The notes below the pieces were generated by a model. It made no database searches. It saw only the letters and a list, made by a program, of their open reading frames with translations, and was not told where the DNA came from. From contig CAJTFD010000023.1 of the NCBI GenBank assembly GCA_910575625.1, forward strand, positions 1-38,427: 38,427 nt of DNA, in the 5' to 3' direction. The stretch's first letter is position 1, and every line of letters starts with the position of its first letter. This document shows positions 32,039 to 38,427 of the stretch, in pieces. The stretch comes from Clostridia bacterium. Its GTDB lineage: Bacteria; Bacillota; Clostridia; Lachnospirales; Lachnospiraceae. The position numbers and the translations under genes were made by a program.

Positions 32039-33256
32039 ATGATAAGGAGAAAAGATAGCAGAGGACGTGTATTGAATGATGGTGAAACACAGAGAACGGA
32101 TGGGAGGTATGCTTACCAGTACACAGATGCGTTTGGGGATAGGAAGATGATCTATAGTTGGAAACTGCTGCCGTCTGATAAAACACCGACTGGAAAGCGA
32201 AAGGGCTTATCGCTCCGTGAGAAGGAAAAACAGATAAGAGATGCTATGGACAGCGGGATCCTACCTTATGGTGGGAACATGACGGTATTGGAGCTTGTCG
32301 AGAGATATGTATCTCAAAAGACAGGAGTCCGGCATAATACAAGAGCAAATTATAATTTTGTCATCAACGTCATTAAAAAGGAGGCATTTGGGACAAGGAG
32401 GATCGACAAGATCAAGCTATCTGATGCCAAAGCATGGTTGATCAAGCTACAGGCTGATGGAAGGGGATATAGTTCCATACATTCTATCCGTGGTGTTGTG
32501 CGTCCGGCGTTTCAGATGGCAGTGGATGATGATCTTCTTGTTAAGAACCCATTTGAGTTCCAGCTTGCCACAGTCGTTGTCAATGACAGTGTGACAAGAG
32601 AAGCTCTTACCAGGAAACAGGAGAGACAATTCCTGGATTTTGTCAAGGATGATAGCCATTTCTGCAAGTATTACGAGGGAGTCTTTATTCTTTTCAAGAC
32701 AGGTATGAGGATATCGGAATTTGTCGGCCTCACCATATCTGATCTGGATATGAAAGGCCGAAAGATCATCATAGATCATCAATTACAGCGCACAAGGGAT
32801 ATGCAGTATGTGATCGAGGATACAAAGACAACGTGTGGTGTTCGTGAGATACCTATGACTGAGGAAGTGTATGAGTGTTTCAAGTCGATCCTCCAGAACA
32901 GGAAAAGACCAAAGGTCGAGCCTGTTATTGACGGGAGGAGCGGATTCCTCTTTCTTGACAAGAACGATATGCCGATGGTGGCCTTGCACTGGGAGAAGTA
33001 TTTCCAACATATCAGGGAGAAGTATAACAGGATCTATAAGATCCAGATGCCAAAAGTCACTCCTCATGTATGCCGTCATACGTTCTGCAGTAATATGGCA
33101 AAGTCCGGTATGAATCCAAAAACGCTGCAGTATATCATGGGCCATAGTGACATAGGGGTCACTCTCAATACATATACACATGTACAATATGAGGATGCAA
33201 AGAAAGAGATGGATGATATCTGCAAGACGAAACTGCAAAAGAGATCTGCCATGTAA
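32039..33256 (+). CDS. int: tyrosine recombinase integrase, Tn916 Int family
   Basis: From ATG 32039 (SD GGGAG) the product is 405 aa, exactly the size of Tn916 Int; the open frame upstream of it runs through the xis-int hairpin and is not used. Residues 1-60 are the arm-binding domain (RRKDSRGRVLNDGETQRTDG, YQYTDAFGDRKMIYSW), about 90-165 the core-binding domain, then the catalytic domain with R in FKTGMRISEF, HxxR in TPHVCRHTF, H in MGHSDIGVT and the nucleophile Y in LNTYTHV. It should recombine the 36-bp cores at 7654 and 33445. Confidence 0.92.
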   Translation: MIRRKDSRGRVLNDGETQRTDGRYAYQYTDAFGDRKMIYSWKLLPSDKTPTGKRKGLSLREKEKQIRDAMDSGILPYGGNMTVLELVERYVSQKTGVRHNTRANYNFVINVIKKEAFGTRRIDKIKLSDAKAWLIKLQADGRGYSSIHSIRGVVRPAFQMAVDDDLLVKNPFEFQLATVVVNDSVTREALTRKQERQFLDFVKDDSHFCKYYEGVFILFKTGMRISEFVGLTISDLDMKGRKIIIDHQLQRTRDMQYVIEDTKTTCGVREIPMTEEVYECFKSILQNRKRPKVEPVIDGRSGFLFLDKNDMPMVALHWEKYFQHIREKYNRIYKIQMPKVTPHVCRHTFCSNMAKSGMNPKTLQYIMGHSDIGVTLNTYTHVQYEDAKKEMDDICKTKLQKRSAM

Positions 33257-33306
33257 TACTGTTTGTCTGCCAAAAACGTTAAAAATGTGTGAGGTATGAA
33301 TTTTGG

Positions 33307-33329
33307 ATTTACCTCAATTTATACCTCAG
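33307..33329 (+). promoter_or_regulatory. putative Int arm-type binding repeats (right end)
   Basis: ATTTACCTCA (33307-33316) and ATTTATACCTCAG (33317-33329), plus an inverted TGAGGTATGAAT at 33291-33302. They match the left-end repeats at 7749-7769. Confidence 0.5.
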
Positions 33330-33444
33330 ATTCGCACCAAACTATGCTGATCTATGTCAGATTATCGAAGAGATCAAACAAAAAAAGGAAGGGAAGAAAA
33401 TGCGTAGAAACGTTGAAAATACAGCATTTTCAAGGGTTTTGCAT

Positions 33445-33480
33445 ATATGATAAAAATATTATTCGTATGTCACGGCAGTA
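33445..33480 (+). other. attR of the first element and attL of the second (LMW-PTP 5' end)
   Basis: This differs from the left core at only 3 of 36 positions, all transitions. Two of these are silent in the phosphatase frame (CTA/TTA Leu, TGC/TGT Cys) and one changes Asn to Ser. The ATG at 33447 reads MIKILFVCHG and the frame stops at 33500 after 17 codons. A hairpin TTGAAAAT/ATTTTCAA lies just to its left. DNA to the right has arm-type repeats of a different spelling (ATTTACTACT at 33540 and 33551), so a second element begins here. Confidence 0.7.
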
Positions 33481-33653
33481 CACCAATTAGCACATCTTAA
33501 TTACTGATAATCCTTATATTTCTGGGGCTTTTCAAAAGAATTTACTACTAATTTACTACTTCTGAAAAATTAGAATAATTGCCCTGTCACGATAATAAAA
33601 ATTACTTCAATTTACATATTTGAATACCACATTGTTTCTTCAATAATTTGTAT

Positions 33654-33806
33654 GTGGATAACAAAGAACGACGTATTTTATTATATAGCCTTGTGGAGTT
33701 AAAAAATCAGCTCATACAGCAGGGCAGATATACGGACAGCATTGACGAGCTTATCTTCAAGGTCACGAATGAACCCGTTAAGAGAATGAAAATTGAATAT
33801 GACTAA
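33654..33806 (+). CDS. 50-aa leader-region protein, copy 1
   Basis: GTG start at 33654, then DNKERRILLYSLVELKNQLI, QQGRYTDSIDELIFKVTNEP, VKRMKIEYD. It is a close homologue of the protein at 35052. A short helical protein regularly found before parA in Tn1549-like elements, with no known function. It is followed by a degraded version of the terminator seen after copy 2. Confidence 0.55.
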   Translation: MDNKERRILLYSLVELKNQLIQQGRYTDSIDELIFKVTNEPVKRMKIEYD

Positions 33807-34110
33807 GGAATATTATGAAGCCGTTTATTCTTATTGATTTTAAAGAGTAAGTGGCTTTTGTGCTTCAGGTGTTTTATGATATTGTAATATAGTCACCCTG
33901 ATATAGTTTTTAATCGGCAATCCCCCTCTTTTGGTTTGGGGATAGAAAACAGTAACGGGTTGTGGTAAAATAATAAAAAAATATTATAAATAAATAGATA
34001 GAAAAATTAGTAGGGCTGAAAAGTATGAGTGCCGAATGAATATTTTATAAGATTAGGAAGGATATATTTTTATAACACATATTTATGGAAATAGGTTAGG
34101 AGTGATTTTT

Positions 34111-34992
34111 ATGGAGAATTTTGAAATTTCTGATAGTTTTGTAGGTATTACACAAATTTGGGAAGTTTTCTTTTTACCCATAGTAAGTGTGGCGATAGTT
34201 TTTTTATTTATATATTTTTTAATGGGTAAGCAGTATATTAGCAACATATATCTAAAATATAAAATTATAAAAATAGATAATAAATATTACAGACAAAAAC
34301 GTATTAAGATAAAAAGAGAACATTCAAATGGAAATAAAGGTGAACGTGTAATTTTGCTACCTTTATCAGAAATGAGTGAAAAAATGGTAACAGCAGTTCA
34401 GAATCCGATTGTTTTTATAATATTTTTTTTATTTTCGGTTTATGCAATTTATAAATTAATCAATTTGTGTTCTCTTTTGTATCCAATAAGATATAGCTAT
34501 ATGGGAGCATCAATGTTGCTTTATTCTACGCCAAAAGAAATTGTTGCAGAAATATGGACATACTTTCCAGAGTACACATTGGAATCTCTATATCAAAAAA
34601 TTAGTATTTTGGGAGAGGAGAGTTCATATGCTAAATATGTTGATTACAGTGCTATCCATATGTTTGGTAGTATATTTAAATTGTGTTCTGTACTTTGTAT
34701 AATAAATTTTTTTCTAAATAAACCTAAACTTAAAATTTATTTCAAAACGGTATTTTTACTTTTATTTTGCTTTTTTGCGATAGTGCTTTCTTTTTATTTC
34801 CAATTTCAAAAAGATACGAAAGTATTAGAACAAAAGGCTTATTATGTTGAAAAACAGTTAGTTTTAGATGACCCTTTAGTCCCCACTGATTTTGAGGCAT
34901 ATCAGTTAGCTATTAAAAAAGTAGAAAATGAATTAAGATATGTTGATAATAAGGTTTTTTATGGCTCATTTGGTCTCGATTTTGTTTTTTAA
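34111..34992 (+). CDS. AT-rich multi-pass membrane protein, cargo
   Basis: A 293-aa protein with about four or five membrane segments: EVFFLPIVSVAIVFLFIYF, NPIVFIIFFLFSVYAIYKLI, near SIFKLCSVLCIINFFL, and VFLLLFCFFAIVLSFYF. A basic cytoplasmic loop contains KIIKIDNKYYRQKRIKIKRE. No family is recognised. Its base composition is far more AT-rich than the following parA-parB genes, and it lies precisely between two copies of the leader sequence, both signs of insertion as cargo. The start at ATG 34111 is nine bases after TAGGAG; a GTG nine bases earlier overlaps the ribosome site. Confidence 0.65.
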   Translation: MENFEISDSFVGITQIWEVFFLPIVSVAIVFLFIYFLMGKQYISNIYLKYKIIKIDNKYYRQKRIKIKREHSNGNKGERVILLPLSEMSEKMVTAVQNPIVFIIFFLFSVYAIYKLINLCSLLYPIRYSYMGASMLLYSTPKEIVAEIWTYFPEYTLESLYQKISILGEESSYAKYVDYSAIHMFGSIFKLCSVLCIINFFLNKPKLKIYFKTVFLLLFCFFAIVLSFYFQFQKDTKVLEQKAYYVEKQLVLDDPLVPTDFEAYQLAIKKVENELRYVDNKVFYGSFGLDFVF

Positions 34993-35051
34993 AACGAAGT
35001 TAGGACTAAAGAAAATAGGTTTTCTTAATCTATATTTAAATATCCTGTTAT

Positions 35052-35234
35052 ATGGGTAGCCAAGAAAGAAACATTTTATTACATAGCCTTGTGGAATTGA
35101 AAAATAAATTCATACAGCAGGGCAGATATACGGATTGCGTTGACGAGTTAATCTTCAAAGTTGTAAACGCACCAATTAAGAGAATGAAATTGAATATGTT
35201 TAAGGCACATCACAGAGCCGCTTATTCTCATTGA
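35052..35234 (+). CDS. 60-aa leader-region protein, copy 2
   Basis: MGSQERNILLHSLVELKNKF, IQQGRYTDCVDELIFKVVNA, PIKRMKLNMF: homologous to copy 1 over 50 residues. Here the usual end (IEYD, stop) is shifted, and the frame continues about ten residues (KAHHRAAYSH) into the terminator stem. Confidence 0.6.
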   Translation: MGSQERNILLHSLVELKNKFIQQGRYTDCVDELIFKVVNAPIKRMKLNMFKAHHRAAYSH

Positions 35235-35258
35235 TTTTTAAGAGTAAGCGGCTTTTTT
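35216..35258 (+). terminator. terminator after leader copy 2
   Basis: 13-bp stem AGCCGCTTATTCT/AGAGTAAGCGGCT with one G-T pair, followed by TTTTT. Copy 1 has the same structure near 33820-33855 with substitutions (GAAGCCGTTTATTCTT...AAGAGTAAGTGGCTTTT). Confidence 0.85.
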
Positions 35259-35349
35259 ACGTGTTGCAATGAGCTAAGCGGAAATGATTGCATTTGGCGA
35301 CTGCCACGGTCAGCGAGATGCTAATCGAGCTGCGTTCTCTGGTACTGTT

Positions 35350-35377
35350 ACATAGCCACCTTGACAAAGTGGCTAAA
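35350..35377. promoter_or_regulatory. hairpin just upstream of parA
   Basis: Inverted repeat TAGCCAC/GTGGCTA with a 9-base loop, ending about 25 bases before the parA start. Candidate parS-like or leader structure; its function is not established. Confidence 0.35.
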
Positions 35378-35401
35378 TCTATGTGAAAGGAGGACGCACC
35401 T

Positions 35402-36229
35402 ATGTCAAATTGCAAAGTAATCGCTCTGACGAATCAGAAAGGCGGTGTCGGCAAGACCACCACGGCGGTCAATCTGGGTGTCAGTCTGGCACAGCAGGGT
35501 AAAAAAGTGCTTCTGATTGATGCCGATGCACAGGCAAATATAACGATGTCGCTTGGTTACAGCAGACCAGATGACCTGTCGGATACGCTCTCAAGCATCA
35601 TGCAGGATGTGATAGACGATAATCCTGTTAATGTCCAGAAAGCTATCCTGCACCATGGCGAGGGCGTTGACCTGCTCCCGTCCAACATTGAACTGTCGGG
35701 ACTGGAAGTAAGGCTTATCAATGCCATAAGCCGTGAAAGTGTACTGAAAACCTGCATCAATGAAGTAAAAAAGAATTATGATATGGTTCTTGTGGATTGT
35801 ATGCCGAGCTTGGGTATGCTCACAATCAACGCACTTGCAGCGGCTGACAGCGTGGTTATCCCGACACAGCCCCATTATCTTTCTGCAAAGGGCTTAGAGC
35901 TGTTGCTTCGCTCCGTGTCTAAGGTCAAACGGCAAATCAATCCCCATCTGCGGATTGACGGTATCTTAATGACGATGGTAATGCCACGCACGAATATTTC
36001 AAAAGAAATTACCGCTACGGTAAAGAATGCCTACGAGCAGAGAATCAAGGTATTTGATACCCAGATACCCCATTCTATTCGTGCGGTGGAAGCAACCGCA
36101 GAGGGAAAGAGCATTTTTGCTTACGATAGGAGCGGTAAGGTAGCCGCAGCTTATGAGCAGTTCGGAAAGGAGGTAGCAGAGATTGGCGAGAAGCAAAAGA
36201 ACAGGAATCGAGCTGACCGCATACGATGA
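35402..36229 (+). CDS. parA: ParA/Soj-family partition ATPase
   Basis: A 275-aa protein with a deviant Walker A in TNQKGGVGKTTTAVNLG (residues 11-27), the A' motif LLIDADAQANITMSLGY and Walker B MVLVDCMPSLG. It belongs to the ParA family of Tn1549-like elements, expected to stabilise the excised circular form with ParB. The SD AAAGGAGG is ahead of the ATG. Its 3' end overlaps parB by 47 bases. Confidence 0.93.
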   Translation: MSNCKVIALTNQKGGVGKTTTAVNLGVSLAQQGKKVLLIDADAQANITMSLGYSRPDDLSDTLSSIMQDVIDDNPVNVQKAILHHGEGVDLLPSNIELSGLEVRLINAISRESVLKTCINEVKKNYDMVLVDCMPSLGMLTINALAAADSVVIPTQPHYLSAKGLELLLRSVSKVKRQINPHLRIDGILMTMVMPRTNISKEITATVKNAYEQRIKVFDTQIPHSIRAVEATAEGKSIFAYDRSGKVAAAYEQFGKEVAEIGEKQKNRNRADRIR

Positions 36230-37127
36230 CCTCTTTGAAACAGACGAGAGCCGAGCAGAAGCGAATCTAAGCAAGATAAGGGAGATACCCATTTCCGAAA
36301 TTGACGAGTTTCCAGACCACCCGTTTAAAGTTTTAATGAATGAGGATATGGAGCAGCTTGTGGAAAGTGTCAGTCGGAGCGGCGTAATGACCCCTGCCAC
36401 GGTTCGGCAGAAAGAGGATGGGCGGTATGAGCTTATCAGCGGTCACAGGCGGAAAAAGGCTTGCGAGCTTGCAGGGCTTGAAACGCTGAAATGCGAGGTT
36501 AAGCAACTGGCCCATGATGAAGCGATTATCGTGATGGTTGAGAGTAATCTCCAACGCTCGGTTATCCTGCCAAGTGAGAAAGCCTTTGCGTATAAGATGC
36601 GGCTTGAAGCTATGAACAGGCAAGGACAAAGGAGTGATTTAACTTCTTCTCCATTGGATAATAAGTTAAAGGGAACAACATCTGCTCAACAAGTGAGCCA
36701 GAAAAGCGGTGACAGCCAACCACAGATTTATCGTTTTATCCGCTTAACCGAGCTTGTACCCGAAATCCTGCAAATGGTAGATGAACGCCAGATTGCTTTC
36801 CGTCCTGCGGTGGAAATCTCTTATCTTTCCGAGGAACAGCAGTACACGCTCTTAGAAGCGATGGGCTACAACGATGCCACACCCTCACTTGCACAGGCTA
36901 TCAAAATGAAAAAGTTTATGCAGGAGGGAAAACTCACGGACGAGGTTATCCAGAGCATCATGCAGGAGGATAAGCCAAACCAGAAAGAGAAGCCCGCCTT
37001 TAAGGACGAGCGGATAACCAAGCTCATACCAAAATCCATACCCAGAGGGCAGGAAACGGATTTTGTCGTAAAGGCGTTGGAGTTTTATAACCGCCATTTG
37101 CAGCGGAACAAGGCTCACAAGAGGTAG
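36183..37127 (+). CDS. parB: ParB/Spo0J-family partition protein
   Basis: A 314-aa protein. The N-terminal ParB nuclease-like domain (IPISEIDEFPDHPFKVLMNE, GVMTPATVRQ, YELISGHRRKKACELAG with the GHRR box, VMVESNLQRS) is followed by the helix-turn-helix region (TTSAQQVSQKSGDSQPQIYR, FIRLTELVPEI). The start is TTG at 36183 inside parA, so translation is coupled to ParA. The C-terminus (FVVKALEFYNRHLQR) is basic. Confidence 0.92.
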   Translation: MARSKRTGIELTAYDDLFETDESRAEANLSKIREIPISEIDEFPDHPFKVLMNEDMEQLVESVSRSGVMTPATVRQKEDGRYELISGHRRKKACELAGLETLKCEVKQLAHDEAIIVMVESNLQRSVILPSEKAFAYKMRLEAMNRQGQRSDLTSSPLDNKLKGTTSAQQVSQKSGDSQPQIYRFIRLTELVPEILQMVDERQIAFRPAVEISYLSEEQQYTLLEAMGYNDATPSLAQAIKMKKFMQEGKLTDEVIQSIMQEDKPNQKEKPAFKDERITKLIPKSIPRGQETDFVVKALEFYNRHLQRNKAHKR

Positions 37128-37270
37128 AGCAGGCAAAATGGGGATTCTGGCATGGAACGCCGAGGGAGAAGTCTACCCTTTTGAGGTCAGCAAATTTTTT
37201 TAACTTTCCCCCTCTCCACACCTCTCCCCCTTGATACTGCCAGTAACTATCCGAGAAAAGAACTATTAAA

Positions 37271-37296
37271 GGCTGTCCAGAGGGGCAGCTTTTTTC
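37271..37296 (+). terminator. terminator after parB
   Basis: 7-bp stem GCTGTCC/GGGCAGC (one G-T pair) with a 4-base loop, followed by TTTTTT. Confidence 0.75.
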
Positions 37297-37348
37297 TGTC
37301 AGAAAATCAGTCAGCAACTATCAATACGAGAACGAACAGGAGGTAACG

Positions 37349-38427
37349 ATGAAGATTCGTAAATTATTTAAAAGGGCTGCGGCGTTAGCGTTGGCTGCGG
37401 TCACGGCATTGTCCGCCGTCCCTGCCACGACAGCGTTTGCAGCGGGCGACATCGGAACAATCAGCTTTACCCACACCTACGACGGTGCAGGGAACGCCAT
37501 GAGGTATAATTCCAGTGCCAACATTGGAGGTCATACCGCAGGAGGAACGGGCGAATACAAATACCGTATGTATGTGGACGGGGAAACGGCGTTCTGCCTT
37601 CAGCCGGGCGTGCCGCTGAAAACAGGCAACACGCTTGCAAAGGCATCTTCCAACGCTTGGAACGCCCTCTCCGCAGAGCAGAGAAAGGCGGTAGGGCTTG
37701 CCCTGCTCTATGGGTATCAGGGAAACAGCGGGAATTTATCTGGGAGCGATGATGAGAAATGGCTTGCCACCCAGACCCTTGTGTGGGAGTTCGTCACAGG
37801 ATGCCGCAACGCCGCAAGCCCGTACAGCCAGACAAGCACGACCGTTTACAGCCTGCACTTTGGCTCAAACTATGCCAACAGCGGGGCGAGGGCGGCTTAC
37901 GACCAGATTGTGTCGCTGATGACAAGGCACAGCACGATTCCGAGCTTCATGTCGGCAGGGAAGAAAGACGTCACAAAGGAGCTTGCCTATAAGGACGGCA
38001 AATACAGCCTTACGCTGACCGACAGCAACGGCGTGTTATCCGAATATTCCTTTACAAGCTCTGACAGCAATGTAAAAGTGTCCAAGTCTGGGAACAAGCT
38101 GACCATCACATCCGCAAAGGCGGTTGACGGCAAGGCAAGGATTACCGCAGCAAGAAACAACACGCCGACCGTCAGCAGCGGTGCGATGATGATTGCCTAC
38201 GGCGACCCGAACCTGCAGGACGTCATTACGGGTGTGGAAAACGTGGACACCATGATGGCATATATCAACGTGGAAACGCCGACAGGCACGGTTGCATTGA
38301 AAAAGACTTCCGAGGACGGCATTGTTGAGGGGATTTCCTTTACCATCAAAGGCGACGGCTTCAATAAGACCGTAAAAACCGACAAGAATGGAAACATCAC
38401 GGTGGAGGGCTTATTCCCTGGCACTTA
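37349..38427 (+). CDS. thioester and Cna-B domain surface adhesin (partial, runs off the window)
   Basis: The frame is open from ATG 37349 (AGGAGG six bases upstream) to the window end, at least 359 residues. A signal peptide covers residues 1-31 (KLFKRAAALALAAVTALSAV, cleavage near AFA-A). A thioester domain follows: Cys83 in TAFCLQPG, and the partner motif ATQTLVWEF with Gln142, the pair that forms an internal Cys-Gln thioester in Gram-positive adhesins. An Ig-like stretch (YSFTSSDSNVKVSKSGNKLT) and the start of a Cna-B/SpaA domain (GTVALKKTSEDGIVEGISFT) come next. It is probably anchored by a C-terminal LPxTG motif beyond the window. Such proteins are standard in Tn1549-like ICEs and may assist mating-pair contact or host binding. 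Confidence 0.85.
   Translation, partial: MKIRKLFKRAAALALAAVTALSAVPATTAFAAGDIGTISFTHTYDGAGNAMRYNSSANIGGHTAGGTGEYKYRMYVDGETAFCLQPGVPLKTGNTLAKASSNAWNALSAEQRKAVGLALLYGYQGNSGNLSGSDDEKWLATQTLVWEFVTGCRNAASPYSQTSTTVYSLHFGSNYANSGARAAYDQIVSLMTRHSTIPSFMSAGKKDVTKELAYKDGKYSLTLTDSNGVLSEYSFTSSDSNVKVSKSGNKLTITSAKAVDGKARITAARNNTPTVSSGAMMIAYGDPNLQDVITGVENVDTMMAYINVETPTGTVALKKTSEDGIVEGISFTIKGDGFNKTVKTDKNGNITVEGLFPGT

Larger units (their letters stand above)
7654..33480 (+). mobile_element. integrative mobilizable element of about 25.8 kb
   Basis: Bounded by direct repeats 7654-7689 and 33445-33480 (33 of 36 identical). The right end carries xis and int of exactly Tn916 size. ATTTACYTCA-type repeats lie inside each end (7749-7769 and 33307-33329), as expected for Int arm sites. 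The content includes a relaxase plus RHH gene but no VirB4, VirD4 or channel genes, so transfer would depend on a helper. Boundaries are seen in sequence; mobility is inferred. Confidence 0.75.
33445..38427 (+). mobile_element. left end of a second, Tn1549-like conjugative element (partial)
   Basis: Arm-type repeats, a duplicated small leader gene, parA, parB and a thioester/Cna-B adhesin gene follow in the order of the left region of Tn1549-like ICEs. GC content rises sharply after 35250. The conjugation genes would lie beyond the window. Confidence 0.7.

Overview
The window looks like an accessory region of a gut Firmicute, most likely a Lachnospiraceae or related Clostridia. The reasons are strong AGGAGG ribosome sites, a Tn1549/Tn916-type conjugative-element backbone, DUF families common in that group, an Rpn nuclease and a Cys-rich LRR surface protein. 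This placement is inference. No rRNA, tRNA or CRISPR array was seen.

Layout. (A) 1-128: right end of an IS-like element that is followed by a target hairpin. (B) 599-7600: an accessory segment with a DEAH helicase-like gene (+). On the minus strand lies a broken conjugative-element module: NlpC/P60 remnant, a small basic protein, DUF6329, DUF6103, candidate oriT hairpin, ribbon-helix-helix protein, DUF6809-like protein, and a PIN toxin with a small partner. The module is cut off at about 6655 by a 3' fragment of an IS3-type transposase. A HepT toxin tail and a pair of IS256-like ends follow. (C) 7654-33480: one complete integrated element of about 25.8 kb. It is bounded by 36-bp direct repeats (33/36 identical) that encode the first residues (MIKILFVCHG) of a low-molecular-weight protein tyrosine phosphatase, and it carries Tn916-sized Xis (67 aa) and Int (405 aa) at its right end. 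It encodes no visible conjugation machinery but has a compact relaxase, an RHH accessory gene and an elaborate hairpin array (candidate oriT), so it is best read as an integrative mobilizable element. (D) 33480-38427: the left end of a second, Tn1549-like element, in tandem at the same kind of attachment site, with ParA, ParB and the start of a thioester/Cna-B adhesin that runs off the window.

How the parts of element C fit together. A replication and DNA-processing set (DUF927 ATPase; relaxase plus RHH; DUF932, YqaJ-type exonuclease and Rad52-type annealing protein) sits with three RadC-like proteins, two of them without the canonical HxH metal site and one broken by stop codons. Cargo includes an Rpn nuclease, a RelE toxin fused to its antitoxin, a secreted 23-repeat LRR protein and an 860-aa STAND-type NTPase. 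Two small XRE repressors, one next to a perfect 28-bp palindrome, probably control the module.

The most unusual signal is a pair of about 220-bp non-coding elements (8969-9187 and 28225-28444) with 17-bp imperfect inverted ends. Each sits inside a transcription-terminator-type hairpin, and the whole hairpin is duplicated on both sides (29 and 23 nt, different sequences). The same terminal sequence, again followed by a hairpin, occurs at 90-128. This points to a mobile element family that recognises hairpins by structure and leaves a complete terminator on each side.
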